From contig NZ_JAHFZZ010000010.1 in the NCBI RefSeq assembly GCF_018603905.1, forward strand, positions 340,510 to 404,509: 64,000 nucleotides of DNA, read 5' to 3'. This document shows, in pieces, positions 34,574 to 44,969 of this stretch. Within the stretch, counting starts at the first letter, position 1; each line of letters opens with the position of its first letter. The notes under the pieces were generated by a model that was not told the DNA's origin, made no database searches, and worked only from the letters and a program-made list of their open reading frames with translations. Position numbers and translations under genes: made by a program. This stretch comes from Nonomuraea sp. NEAU-A123. GTDB taxonomy: Bacteria > Actinomycetota > Actinomycetes > Streptosporangiales > Streptosporangiaceae.

Positions 34574-35517
34574 GCGCTGACCTCCCTGGCGCTCAAGAAG
34601 CGGGTGAGCGGCACGACCAGCGCGGTGACCACGACGAACAGGATCACGTTTCCGGCGGTCGAGAGGCCGAAGAACCCCGCCTGATACTGCTTGTAGATGA
34701 TCGAGGCGATGACGTCGCTGGTGAAACCGGGCCCGCCGCGGGTCATCGTCCAGATGAGGTCGAAGGAGCGCAGCCCGCCGATGAACGACAGGATGATCAC
34801 CGAGTTGGTGGCGGGCCAGCTCAGCGGCAGCGTCACATACCTGAACCGGTGCCATGAGCTGCCGCCGTCGACCGCGACCGCCTGGTAGTAGTCACGCGGG
34901 ATCGACATCATGCCCGCGATATAGATGACGGTGGCCAGGCCGACGCCCTTCCAGACGTCCACGAGCGCCACCGACAGCAGCGCGGTGTTCGCGTCGCCGA
35001 GCCAGTCAGGACCCGAGATGCCCACCAGGGCCAGCGCCTTGTTCACCAGCCCGGTGTCGGGCTTGAGCAGCACACTGAACGTGATGCCGACCGCGACCGT
35101 GCTCACCAGCACCGGGAAGAACACCACGGAACGCAGGAGGCCGCGCATCTTCAGCCGCGAGGTGAGCACCACGCCGAGCGCCATCCCCAGGACGACCTTC
35201 AGCGCGCTGGTGGTCACCGCGTAGATCAGTGTGTTCTGGAAGCCGATCCGCAGGTTCTGCTCGGCGAAGAAGTCGGTGAAGTTCTCCAGCCCCACGAAGG
35301 TGCTGTCGAACAGTGTCCACCTGGTCATCGAGAAGTAGAAGGCCATGACCGTCGGGACCAGGAAGACGACTGTGTAGACGATCCCCGCGGGCACGTAGAA
35401 CAGGTAAGGGTACGGGTTGCCGCGCCCGCCCTTGCCCTTCCGCGCGGGGGCACGCCGCCCGGCCGCCACTGTGGGCGGCTCGGACGACGTGACCGTGCCA
35501 GGCTTCGAGGAGGTCAC
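34570..35517 (-). CDS. Rhamnoside ABC transporter permease, MalF type
   Basis: About 315 residues. A Lys/Arg/Gly-rich cytoplasmic N-terminus (about 1-35) precedes six helices; EAA-type loop YYQAVAVDGGSSWHRF near 215; LIWTMTRGGPGFTSD is the MalF-type loop. GTG 35517 overlaps the binding-protein TGA; GTG 35520 is an alternative. The operon holds no ATPase gene, so a shared MsiK-like ATPase, or the UgpC-type one at 20818, must energise it. Confidence 0.92.
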   Translation of the reverse strand: MTSSKPGTVTSSEPPTVAAGRRAPARKGKGGRGNPYPYLFYVPAGIVYTVVFLVPTVMAFYFSMTRWTLFDSTFVGLENFTDFFAEQNLRIGFQNTLIYAVTTSALKVVLGMALGVVLTSRLKMRGLLRSVVFFPVLVSTVAVGITFSVLLKPDTGLVNKALALVGISGPDWLGDANTALLSVALVDVWKGVGLATVIYIAGMMSIPRDYYQAVAVDGGSSWHRFRYVTLPLSWPATNSVIILSFIGGLRSFDLIWTMTRGGPGFTSDVIASIIYKQYQAGFFGLSTAGNVILFVVVTALVVPLTRFLSAREVSA

Positions 35518-36821
35518 CACCCCGCGAGCCCCAGTTGCTTGGCCTGCTTCTCCACGTCCTTGTCGTACTGGGCCGCCCCCTCTGCCGCAGTGGTCAGGCC
35601 GGAGCCGACCGCGACGGTGATGTTCTCAAGGGACGGGCCCTTGACCGGGGAGACGAACTCCAGCGCGGGCGCCGCTTCCTTCTTGTCGAGGTAGCCCTGC
35701 AGGTCCTTGGCCACCTGGACCGCGTCCGCCGGCAGCGTGGCCCCCTTGATCCGGTACGGTCCGGCCGGCGGCGTCCCCTTGCCGATGGCCACCGCACCCG
35801 CCGGGGAGGCGATGAAGGCCAGGAACTTCTTGGCCGCGTCAAGATGCTTACTCGTCTTGGGGATGTAGGAGGCCGATGGCTCCCAGACCGTGGCGCCGTT
35901 CTTCGCGGCGTCGTCACCCGGGAGGGCGAAGTAGCCGACGTCGGTGGCCAACTGCGGGAACTTCCCGAGGAAGCCGGGCACCACCCCTGTGAGCAGGGGG
36001 TAGTGCACGCCCTGGCCCTCGGCCAGCAGCTTGATCCCCGCGTCCAGGTTGGCCGAGCCGAAGCCCTTGTTGAGGTATCCCTTGGCGTGCACCTCTTCCA
36101 GGCGCTTGAAACCGGTCAGCGCGGCCGGGGTGGTGGCGTACTTCGCCTTGTTGGCCGTGTAGTCCTGCGCGAAGGTCGGCGAGGCGGCCTGGACGTTGAA
36201 GAAGTCGGCCAGCACGAACAGCTGTGAGGTCCACGTGTCCTTGAACGTGGAGATCACCGGCGTCAGCCCGGCGGCCTTGATCTTGTCGTTGTTGGCCGTG
36301 AACTCGGCCCAGCTCTTCGGGACCTGGAGCCCGAGCTTCTCGTAGACCTTCCTGTTGTAGAGGATGCCGCCTCCCGTGGCGGTGCCCGTGGGCACGCCGT
36401 ACACCTTGCCGCCCTGGGTGACCACGGGCAGGTACGTCTCCTCGACGTCCTTTATGACCGGGTCGCCCGTGAGGTCAACAAGGGTCTGGCCGGGATTCAG
36501 TGCCTGGAGGAGGGAGCCGGAGTTGTACCAGAAGACGTCGTTCATCTCGCCCGTGGACAGCTTGGTCTTGACGATGTTGTCGCCTTCGGTGCCCGCCGGG
36601 CGGGTCTCCGTCTCTATCTTGATCTTCGGATTGGCCGCCTCGAAGCCCTGGACGAGGGCTTTGGCCGCGTTGACCGACGCCTCGCCGTTGTCGTAGAGGA
36701 AGGAGATCGTGACGCTGCCGTCTGCGGCGGTCGTCCCGCCGGACGAGCCGCATGCCGCCAATGAAAGGAGGGGGAGGGCGGCGAAGAAGGCCACCCCGAG
36801 TCTGTGACGCGTGGTCTTCAT
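35514..36821 (-). CDS. Rhamnoside ABC transporter substrate-binding lipoprotein
   Basis: A 435-residue family 1 solute-binding protein with lipobox SLAACG (Cys near residue 24). Segments MNDVFWYNSGSLLQALNPGQ and YGVPTGTATGGGILYNRKVYEKLG are typical. It is the first gene of the leftward operon, preceded by AGGGGTG and by a promoter with an operator downstream. Rhamnoside specificity is inferred from the rhamnosidase in the operon. Confidence 0.92.
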   Translation of the reverse strand: MKTTRHRLGVAFFAALPLLSLAACGSSGGTTAADGSVTISFLYDNGEASVNAAKALVQGFEAANPKIKIETETRPAGTEGDNIVKTKLSTGEMNDVFWYNSGSLLQALNPGQTLVDLTGDPVIKDVEETYLPVVTQGGKVYGVPTGTATGGGILYNRKVYEKLGLQVPKSWAEFTANNDKIKAAGLTPVISTFKDTWTSQLFVLADFFNVQAASPTFAQDYTANKAKYATTPAALTGFKRLEEVHAKGYLNKGFGSANLDAGIKLLAEGQGVHYPLLTGVVPGFLGKFPQLATDVGYFALPGDDAAKNGATVWEPSASYIPKTSKHLDAAKKFLAFIASPAGAVAIGKGTPPAGPYRIKGATLPADAVQVAKDLQGYLDKKEAAPALEFVSPVKGPSLENITVAVGSGLTTAAEGAAQYDKDVEKQAKQLGLAGW

Positions 36822-36843
36822 AACACCCCTTGGGGCTCGAAGC

Positions 36844-36905
36844 TTAAATCGATTCAATGGCCTCGTTAGGGCGTTAACATAGGCTTTACATTCCGAGGAC
36901 GTCAA
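36844..36905 (-). promoter_or_regulatory. Promoter with LacI-like operator for the rhamnoside operon
   Basis: On the minus strand TTGACG (36905-36900) and TATGTT (36881-36876) are separated by 18 bp, a good SigA-type promoter. Just downstream of the expected start point lies TTAAATCGATTCAA (36844-36857 on the plus strand), a CG-centred palindrome paired at 12 of 14 positions, the form bound by LacI-family repressors. Its placement suits roadblock repression relieved by sugar. Confidence 0.6.
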
Positions 36906-36992
36906 GCCTTTCCTGCGGTAACGAAACGGAAACGTATGAGTGGACCTCTCGCGCGTCCACCCCTCGAGACCCCCGAACCACCGACCTGAAGC

Positions 36993-37002
36993 GAAACGAT
37001 TC
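36993..37002 (+). promoter_or_regulatory. Second LacI-like half-palindrome
   Basis: GAAACGATTC is CG-centred and shares CGATTC with the operator 140 bp away. It lies 68 nt before the epimerase start and could let one LacI-type repressor control both divergent units, perhaps by looping. Confidence 0.4.
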
Positions 37003-37070
37003 AAAGCCTTCAGTGCCGATGGTCCGGCCCCTATCCTGGACATCCGACCCTCGGCGCCCAAGGAGCCTCC

Positions 37071-37955
37071 ATGCACGTCGTCGTCACAGGTGCTCATGGA
37101 AAGGTCGGACGTGCGGCCGTCCGGGCCCTGCTCGAAGCCGGTCACGAGGTGACCGCCGTCGACCTCACCCGCCCGGTCTGGGAGCGGACGGAGCCCGGCG
37201 CCCCCCGCTACCAGCAGGCCGACCTGACCGACGCCGGGGCGGCGTACGCGGTGGCCCGCGGCGCCGACGCGATCGTCCACACCGCCGCCATCCCCGTGCC
37301 CACCACCAACCCGCCGCACGTGGTCTTCCAGAACAACCTGATGGCCACCTTCAACATGCTGGAGGCGGCGATCAGGTTCGGCGCGACCCGGTTCGTGAAC
37401 ATCTCCAGCGAGACCGTGCCCGGCTTCTTCTTCCCCGAGCGCCCGTTCCTGCCCGACTACGCGCCCGTGGACGAGGATCACCCGATCCGGCCGCAGGACC
37501 CCTACGCCACCGCCAAGCACTTCGGCGAGCAGCTCATGGACGCCGCCGTACGCCGGTCAGACATCCGATGCATCTCCCTGCGCCCGAGCTGGGTGCAGAA
37601 CGAGGACAACTATGAGCGCAATCTCGGCCCGCTGATCCGCGACGACGTGCAGCCCGGGCCCGGAATGTGGAGCTACATCGACGTCTACGACCTGGCCGAC
37701 GCCATCGTGCTGGCGACCGAGTCCGGCCTGCCGGGGCATGAGGTGTTCTACATCGCCTCCCCCGACAACGCCGGCGGCTACGACTTCGCGAAGGCCCTGC
37801 ACAAGTACTACGGCGGCACGATCCCGTGCCGGCCGCTCGCCCGTCCCGACGCCTCCGGCATCTCCTGCGCCAAGGCGGTGCGTCTGCTCGGCTGGACGCC
37901 CACGCGCTCGTGGCGCGACTACCTCGACGAGGAGGGCCGGGCGCTCAAGAAGTGA
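37071..37955 (+). CDS. NAD-dependent sugar epimerase/dehydratase (extended SDR)
   Basis: A 294-residue extended short-chain dehydrogenase. NAD-binding VVVTGAHGKVGRAAVRAL (GxxGxxG) opens the protein; catalytic Ser lies in VNISSETVPG and the Tyr/Lys pair in DPYATAKHFGEQ near residue 147. It likely acts on a nucleotide sugar, aldonolactone or free sugar; divergence from the rhamnoside operon with a related operator suggests a role in using the released sugar. ATG is preceded by AAGGAGC. It ends 4 bp from the convergent gene. Confidence 0.85.
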   Translation: MHVVVTGAHGKVGRAAVRALLEAGHEVTAVDLTRPVWERTEPGAPRYQQADLTDAGAAYAVARGADAIVHTAAIPVPTTNPPHVVFQNNLMATFNMLEAAIRFGATRFVNISSETVPGFFFPERPFLPDYAPVDEDHPIRPQDPYATAKHFGEQLMDAAVRRSDIRCISLRPSWVQNEDNYERNLGPLIRDDVQPGPGMWSYIDVYDLADAIVLATESGLPGHEVFYIASPDNAGGYDFAKALHKYYGGTIPCRPLARPDASGISCAKAVRLLGWTPTRSWRDYLDEEGRALKK

Positions 37956-37959
37956 CCGT

Positions 37960-39921
37960 TCAGGGAGTGAGCTTGGTGATGCGTACGGCGTCGGCGATGA
38001 CATACCCCGTCGTGGAGGTCCAGCGGCTCACCCCGACCACGTTGTAGGTGCCCGCGTTGAGGGTGTACGTGCCGAGGGTCCGCCACTCGCCGCCGCCCGT
38101 GCGCTGGTCCACGACCACACTCTGGTTCCCGCCCGATGCCGCCACGATGTACGGCGTGGCGCTGTTGTAGCCGGCGTTGGCGGCGTACCAGACCTCCACC
38201 CGGTAGCTCCCGGCGCTGGGGATGGCCGCCTTGTACCAGGCCGGGTCGCTGGCCGCGACGGGGTCGGCGAAGCGGTAGTCGGCGCCGTAGAGCTGCGCCG
38301 AGAACGACGAGGTGCCCCAGGAGGTGCTCGCGGCGAACCCGGCGTCGGAGTTGTCGACCACGACGCTGAACGCGTCCGGGCCCGTCACCACCGAGCCCGC
38401 GCTCGGCGCGCTCTCCTGGTGGGTCCGGTTCAGCGCGGTCACGTAGTAGGTGTAGGCGCCGGCGGCCGTCGCCGTGGCGTCGGTGAAGGCGGTCTGCCTG
38501 GTCGTGCCGAGCAGGTTGCGGGCGTCGGCGTACGCGCACGGATCGGCGGCCGACTGGGAGCCGTCGACCCGGTAGATCGCGTAGGCCGTGGCTCCGCTCG
38601 CCGGCCACGAGAGCGCGACGCCGCCTGAGCCCCTGGTCGCCGCCGTGATCGTCGGGGCCGCGGGGGCGGCGGCGGTGCCGCGGACGGGCGGCAGGGCGGG
38701 CTTGGTGTAGTGGGCGGCGACCAGCGCGGCGATGGCGCCGATCCGGTTGGCCTTGACGTCCTTGGCGCTGAAGTAGACGTCCCCGGCCACCTCGGGGTGC
38801 TTCCTGTTGTCGTACAGGTGGTCGCTGAGCTCGGCGGGGTCCTGCCAGGCCGCGTCCTGGCCGCTGGCTCCCGCCCGGTAGGCCGCCTGGCCGACGACCA
38901 GCGAGACGCCGGTGCCCCGCACCACGCCCGACCACCAGGCGGTCAGCACCGCGTAGTCCGCCGCGCTGTAGCCGATGTTCCAGTAGATCTGCGGCGCCAG
39001 GTAGTCGACCCAGCCCTGCTTGACCCAGAGCCTGCTGTCGGCGTAGATCGCGTCGTAGGACTGCAGGCCCGAGGTGCTCGACCCGAGCGGGTCGGTGCTC
39101 GCGTTGCGCCAGATGCCGAACGGGCTGATGCCGAAGGCGACCCAGGACTTGGCGGCGTGGACGCGCTGGCCCAGCTCGCGCACCAGCAGGTTGACGTTGT
39201 CGCGCCGCCAGTCGGCGATGCCGGCGAACCCGCCGCCGTACTGGGCGAACGTCGCCGCGTCCGGGATGGTCTGGCCGCTGACCGGATAGGGGTAGAAGTA
39301 GTCGTCGAGGTGCACGCCGTCGAGGTCGTAGCGGGTGACGGCGTCCATGATGGCGTCCTCGATGAAGTCGCGGACCTCCGGGATGCCGGGGTTGTAGACG
39401 AGCTTGCCGCCGTAGGCGAACCGCCAGGTTGGATGCTGGCGGGCCGGATGGGTCGCGACCAGCTTGGTCGGGTCGTCGTCGTTGGCGATCCGGTACGGGT
39501 TGAACCAGGCATGGAACTCCAGGTTGCGGGCGTGGGCCTCGGCGACCATGAAGGCCATCGGGTCGTAGCCGGGATCCTTGCCCTGAGTGCCGGTCAACCA
39601 CTGCGACCACGGCTCGTACGACGAGGGCCAGAACGCGTCCGCCGTCGGCCTGACCTGCACGAACACCGCGTTCATCCGCTTCGACACAGCCAGGTCCAGC
39701 CATGCGCGAAACTCCGCCTGCTGGGTCGCCACGCTCAGCCCCGCGCTGCTCGGCCAGTCGATGTTGGCCACCGACGAGACCCACATCCCCCGTAACTGCC
39801 GCTTGGGCGTCGCCGGATCCATCGTGCACGCCGCGGCCGAGACCGCGGGCGTCGTGGTGGGCACTACGAGAGCGGTGAGCACAAGGGTGATCGTGGCCAG
39901 GATGGTGCGCAGGGGGTGCAT
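37960..39921 (-). CDS. Secreted GHL10-type hydrolase with Fn3 and golvesin-like C-terminal domain
   Basis: A 653-residue exported protein. After a signal peptide (1-29, ...PAVSAAA) comes a glycosyl-hydrolase-like-10 barrel: RGMWVSSVANIDWPS, VQVRPTADAFWPS, FHAWFNPYRIA and LDGVHLDDYFYPYP with the acidic residues near 180-185. A fibronectin type III domain (about 425-515) and a C-terminal domain of about 130 residues (FSVVVDNSD... to IADAVRITK) follow. The C-terminal domain is almost the same as that of the divergent amidase. GHL10 proteins are thought to act on cell-wall or capsule glycans. ATG 39921 lacks a strong ribosome site; GTG 39927 is possible. Confidence 0.82.
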   Translation of the reverse strand: MHPLRTILATITLVLTALVVPTTTPAVSAAACTMDPATPKRQLRGMWVSSVANIDWPSSAGLSVATQQAEFRAWLDLAVSKRMNAVFVQVRPTADAFWPSSYEPWSQWLTGTQGKDPGYDPMAFMVAEAHARNLEFHAWFNPYRIANDDDPTKLVATHPARQHPTWRFAYGGKLVYNPGIPEVRDFIEDAIMDAVTRYDLDGVHLDDYFYPYPVSGQTIPDAATFAQYGGGFAGIADWRRDNVNLLVRELGQRVHAAKSWVAFGISPFGIWRNASTDPLGSSTSGLQSYDAIYADSRLWVKQGWVDYLAPQIYWNIGYSAADYAVLTAWWSGVVRGTGVSLVVGQAAYRAGASGQDAAWQDPAELSDHLYDNRKHPEVAGDVYFSAKDVKANRIGAIAALVAAHYTKPALPPVRGTAAAPAAPTITAATRGSGGVALSWPASGATAYAIYRVDGSQSAADPCAYADARNLLGTTRQTAFTDATATAAGAYTYYVTALNRTHQESAPSAGSVVTGPDAFSVVVDNSDAGFAASTSWGTSSFSAQLYGADYRFADPVAASDPAWYKAAIPSAGSYRVEVWYAANAGYNSATPYIVAASGGNQSVVVDQRTGGGEWRTLGTYTLNAGTYNVVGVSRWTSTTGYVIADAVRITKLTP

Positions 39922-40109
39922 GGTCACGAAAAGAAGTTTCAGCTTCTCGCGATCAGAGCGCAATAGTCTTCAGCCGATCGGGGGGCCCAACTTTCCCGGC
40001 CCCGTTGTGCGGGCGGAAAGTTTCTTCTAACTCCCCAGTAATGTCAATTATCGACATCTGTCAGGAACGCGCTTACTGTGCAGCCGTCGACTCGAATCGA
40101 GGGAGCTCC

Positions 40110-41615
40110 ATGTCACTCTCCCCCAAGCGATTAACCGCTCTCGTCTCCTCGGTCCTCGCCGCCCTCCTGGTCTTCGCCGGCCAGCCCGCCATCGCGGCCA
40201 AGGACACACCCCTCTCCGATGCGTTCGCCCGCGCCGCCGCGGCCCAGGACGTTCCCCGTGACCTGCTCGTCGCCCTCGCCTACGCCGAGACCCACCTCGA
40301 CGGCCACAACGGCGAGCCCAGCGCCAGCGGCGGATACGGCGTGATGCACCTGGTCAGCAACCCCACCACGAAGGCGCTGGAGAAGGCGGCCGGGCTCACC
40401 GGGCTGACGGCCAAGAAGCTGCGCGCCGACACCGAGGCCAACATCCTCGGCGGCGCCGCGCTGCTGCGCGCCAACGCCGACGAGCTCGGCCTCGACCAGG
40501 CCGCCAGGAAGGACCCCGGCCGCTGGTACGAGGCCGTGGCCAAGTACGGCAACACCGCCTCGCCCCAGCTCGCCCGCCTCTACGCCGACGCGGTCTACGA
40601 ACTGCTCGGCCTCGGCATCCAGACCAAGGACGTCCGCGTGGCGCCGCAAGAGGTGACCGCCGACCGTGGCCAGTACGCCAACACGCGCTCGCTCAGCGCC
40701 GAGGCGGCCAGCCCCGACTACCCGGACGCCACCTGGACGGCCGCCAGCTCCAGCAACTACACCGCCTCCAGCCGCCCGTCGGCCTACGCCATCGACCGTG
40801 TGATCATCCACGTGACCCAGGGCTCCTACGCCGGGACCATCTCCTGGTTCCAGAACTCGGCCGCCCAGGTCTCGGCCCACTACGTGGTCAAGTCGTCGAA
40901 CGGCGCCATCACCCAGATGGTCCGCGACAAGGACATCGCCTGGCACGCCGGCAACTGGTCGTACAACACCAGGTCCATCGGCATCGAGCACGAGGGCTAC
41001 GTCAGTGAGGCCTCCTGGTTCACCGACGCGATGTACCGCTCCTCGGCCGCGCTGACCAGCTACATCTGCGACAAGTACGGCATCCCGAAGGACCGTAGCC
41101 ACATCATTGGCCACGTCGAGGTGCCCGGCGCCGACCACACCGACCCGGGGCCGTACTGGAACTGGACCACGTACATGAACTACGTGACCGGTGGCGGCAC
41201 CCCGTCGTGGACCACCACGGTCGACAACGCCACCTCCGGCCAGTTCACCGCCAGCGCGAACTGGGGCACCTCCACCTACTCCACCCAGCGCTACGGCGCC
41301 GACTACCGGTTCGCCGACCCCGTGTCCGCCAGCGACGCCGCCTGGTACCAGGCGACCATCCCCAGCGCGGGCACCTACCGCGTGGAGGTCTGGTATCCGG
41401 ACGACGCCGGCTACAACAGCGCCGCGCCGTACATCGTCGCCACCTCCAGCGGCAACCAGACGGTGTACGTGGACCAACGCTCCGGCGGCGGCAGTTGGCA
41501 CAGCCTGGGCAGCTTCTCCCTCAACGCGGGCACCGCCAACGTCGTGGGAGTCAGCCGGTGGACCTCCGGCACCGGCTACGTCATCGCGGACGCCGTCCGC
41601 ATCAGCAAGGTCTGA
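40110..41615 (+). CDS. Secreted N-acetylmuramoyl-L-alanine amidase with lysozyme-like N-terminal domain
   Basis: A 501-residue peptidoglycan hydrolase. Signal peptide 1-30 (...QPAIAA). Residues 35-165 resemble a transglycosylase-type domain (LVALAYAETHLDG, SASGGYGVMHLV). An amidase_2 domain (about 215-355) has DRVIIHVTQGSYAG, IAWHAGNWSYN, IGIEHEGY and DHTDPGPYWNW, supplying the Zn-binding His/His/Asp-type set. A golvesin-like C-terminal domain (about 370-501) ends in IADAVRISK. GGGAG lies before ATG 40110. It may remodel own wall or attack other bacteria. Confidence 0.88.
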   Translation: MSLSPKRLTALVSSVLAALLVFAGQPAIAAKDTPLSDAFARAAAAQDVPRDLLVALAYAETHLDGHNGEPSASGGYGVMHLVSNPTTKALEKAAGLTGLTAKKLRADTEANILGGAALLRANADELGLDQAARKDPGRWYEAVAKYGNTASPQLARLYADAVYELLGLGIQTKDVRVAPQEVTADRGQYANTRSLSAEAASPDYPDATWTAASSSNYTASSRPSAYAIDRVIIHVTQGSYAGTISWFQNSAAQVSAHYVVKSSNGAITQMVRDKDIAWHAGNWSYNTRSIGIEHEGYVSEASWFTDAMYRSSAALTSYICDKYGIPKDRSHIIGHVEVPGADHTDPGPYWNWTTYMNYVTGGGTPSWTTTVDNATSGQFTASANWGTSTYSTQRYGADYRFADPVSASDAAWYQATIPSAGTYRVEVWYPDDAGYNSAAPYIVATSSGNQTVYVDQRSGGGSWHSLGSFSLNAGTANVVGVSRWTSGTGYVIADAVRISKV

Positions 41616-41621
41616 GATCTG

Positions 41622-41653
41622 GTACGGCCCGTGCCCGGTCGTGCGGGCCGTAC
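41622..41653 (+). terminator. Rho-independent-type terminator after the amidase gene
   Basis: GTACGGCCCG (41622-41631) pairs perfectly with CGGGCCGTAC (41644-41653), 12-nt loop, followed by TTGTTC. It starts 6 nt after the stop codon. Confidence 0.85.
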
Positions 41654-41832
41654 TTGTTCAGCGCGCCCAAATAAACGCCGATAAATATATGCGCATTCGC
41701 TAATAAAGCGCCGGATGGAAACTTCCCTCTTTGCACGCTCAACCAAAGCATGTTAGATGGAGGTGTCTTGACCGACCACGCATCGGGGCGGCGCGGTAGT
41801 TGATCCGGACTCCGGCAAGGAGGCTCGTGCAC

Positions 41833-42921
41833 ATGGCGCTGGTTCTCGACGGCGTCCGCGTACGGCAGCGCGGGGAGACCTGGCTGCACGACATCCACCT
41901 CGAATTATCCAGTGGAATGACCACCCTCGTCGGCCCGATGGCGGCGGGGAAGACGACGCTGATGCGCGTCGTCGGGGGGCTGCTTCCGCCTGACGCGGGG
42001 CGGGTCGTGGTGAACGGAAAAGACGTAACGGCTATTTCCGTGCGCAAACGCTCGGTCGCCTTCGTCTATCAGCAATTCATCAATTATCCCTCGCTCTCGG
42101 TCTACGAGAACATCGCCTCGCCGCTGCGCATGGCGCGCTTTCCCAAGAAAGACATGGACCGGCGGGTGCACGAGGTCGCCGAAATCATGGGCATCGGCGA
42201 CCTGCTCGACCGCAGGCCCGCCGAGCTGTCGGGCGGCCAGCAGCAGCGCACCGCGATCGCCCGCGCACTGGCCCGGCCGGTCGACGTGCTGCTGCTCGAC
42301 GAGCCGCTCGCCAACCTCGACTTCAAGCTCCGCGAGCAGTTGCGGGGCGATCTGAAGGACATGTTCCGCGACTCGCCGAGCGTGGTCCTCTATTCGACGG
42401 CCGACCCGGCCGAGGCCCTGACCTTCGCCTCGCCGACCGTCGTCCTGGGTGAGGGCCGGGTGCTGGACGTGGGCGAGGTGGCGGACATGTACGCCCAGCC
42501 GCCGACGCTGGCCGTCGCCGCGACGCTCAGCGATCCGCCCCTGAACCTGCTGCCCGGCGTGGTGCGCGAGGGCCGGATCGAGTGCCTGGGCAGCTCGTTC
42601 CCCTCCCCCGGAGCGCACGCCTCAGGACGGAACGTCGTCCTCGCGGTCCGCCCCCACCAGGTGACGATCGAACGGAGCGGATCCGATGTGCTGGAGTTCC
42701 CGGCGGAGATCAGGCTCGCGGAGGTGACGGGCAGCGAGACCTTCCTGCACCTGATGCTGGCCGACGGGCGGCACCTCGTCGCCCAACTGGCGGGCACCCA
42801 GCTCTTCACCCCCGGCGAGCGGACCGTGGCCTACGTGGACCCGGCGCACATCTTCGTCTTCGACGACGCCGGCGGGCGCCTGCTCGCCACCTCGGCCGCG
42901 GAGGTCGACCTGCATGGCTGA
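41833..42921 (+). CDS. glpS: Glycerol-type ABC transporter ATPase 1 (GlpS-like)
   Basis: A 362-residue ATPase with Walker A GPMAAGKTT, Q-loop VYQQFINYPSLSV, a perfect signature LSGGQQQRTAIARAL and Walker B LLLDEPLANLD. The H-loop His is missing: the stretch reads YSTADPAEALT where most have YVTHD. AAGGAGG lies 9 nt before ATG 41833. It heads a six-gene operon in the order known for rhizobial glycerol uptake (glpSTPQ then glpV). Gene symbols are by that order and by motif, so the substrate glycerol is likely but not proven. Confidence 0.82.
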   Translation: MALVLDGVRVRQRGETWLHDIHLELSSGMTTLVGPMAAGKTTLMRVVGGLLPPDAGRVVVNGKDVTAISVRKRSVAFVYQQFINYPSLSVYENIASPLRMARFPKKDMDRRVHEVAEIMGIGDLLDRRPAELSGGQQQRTAIARALARPVDVLLLDEPLANLDFKLREQLRGDLKDMFRDSPSVVLYSTADPAEALTFASPTVVLGEGRVLDVGEVADMYAQPPTLAVAATLSDPPLNLLPGVVREGRIECLGSSFPSPGAHASGRNVVLAVRPHQVTIERSGSDVLEFPAEIRLAEVTGSETFLHLMLADGRHLVAQLAGTQLFTPGERTVAYVDPAHIFVFDDAGGRLLATSAAEVDLHG

Positions 42922-44004
42922 CATCCGGCTCGAAGGCGTGGGGCACAGCTACGACGGCGGCCGGACCTGGGCGCTGCAGCCGATGACGTGGACGTGGCGG
43001 AGCTCCAGGGCGTACGCGCTGCTCGGCCCGAGCGGCTGCGGCAAGACGACGCTGCTGAACATCATCTCCGGGCTGCTCTCACCGACCGTGGGGCGCATCT
43101 GGTTCGACGACCGCGAGGTGACCGCCGTGCCGACGGCGGGCCGCAACATCGCGCAGGTCTTCCAGTTCCCGGTGCTGTACGAGGAGATGTCGGTCTACGA
43201 CAACCTGGCCTTCCCGCTGCGCAACCGGAAGTATCCCAAGGCGGAGATCGACCAGCGGGTACGCCGGGTCTCGCAGCTCCTCGGGCTGGACGACCACCTC
43301 CGGCGCCGGTCGCGGCGGCTGGACCCGGGCCGGCAGCAGATCGTCAGCCTGGGCCGCGGGCTGGTCCGCTCCGAGGTGGCCGCCGTGCTGCTCGACGAGC
43401 CGCTCACCGTCGTGGACCCGGCGCTGAAGTGGACGCTGCGCAGCAAGCTCAAGGAGATCCACCGCGACACCGGGCACACGCTCATCTACGTCACCCACGA
43501 CCAGACCGAGGCGCTGACCTTCGCCGACGAGGTGGTGGTGCTCAATGAGGGCGCGATCGTGCAGGCGGGCGAGCCGGCGGAGCTGTTCCTGTCGCCCGCG
43601 CACGAGTTCGTCGGCCACTTCATCGGCTCGCCCGGCATGAACGTCGTGCCCGCCGAGATCGCCGACGGGGTGGTCAGAGTGGCGGAGACGGACGTCGGGC
43701 GGGCTGTGGGCGAGCTGGAGCCGGGGCCGGTGCACATCGGGGTGCGGCCGGAGTTCGCCCGGCTCGGCGGCGAGGGAACCTCGCCCGGACTGCCCGTACG
43801 AGTGACGTCAGTCGACCGGATGGGCGCCTACAACCTGGTGCACGTCCAGGCCGGCGACCACCCGATGATCGCCAAGACGGAGGCGGAGGCCCGGTTCGCG
43901 CCGGACACCGTGGAGTTCCTGCACCTCGCACCGGACCGCACATTCCTGTTCAGGGACTCGGTCAGGTGCGGGTCCATCGCACCGCTCGACGGAAAGGGCG
44001 CACC

Positions 44005-44008
<4 letters not shown>
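42914..44008 (+). CDS. glpT: Glycerol-type ABC transporter ATPase 2 (GlpT-like)
   Basis: A 364-residue ATPase with Walker A GPSGCGKTT, Walker B AVLLDEPLTVVD and a normal H-loop YVTHDQTEALTFADE. Its signature motif is degenerate: LDPGRQQIVSLGRGL instead of LSGGQ. It overlaps the first ATPase gene by 8 nt and the permease by GTGA. Two different ATPases in tandem imply a heterodimeric motor with one good composite site. Confidence 0.82.
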
Positions 44009-44964
<956 letters not shown>

Positions 44965-44969
44965 CCGCG

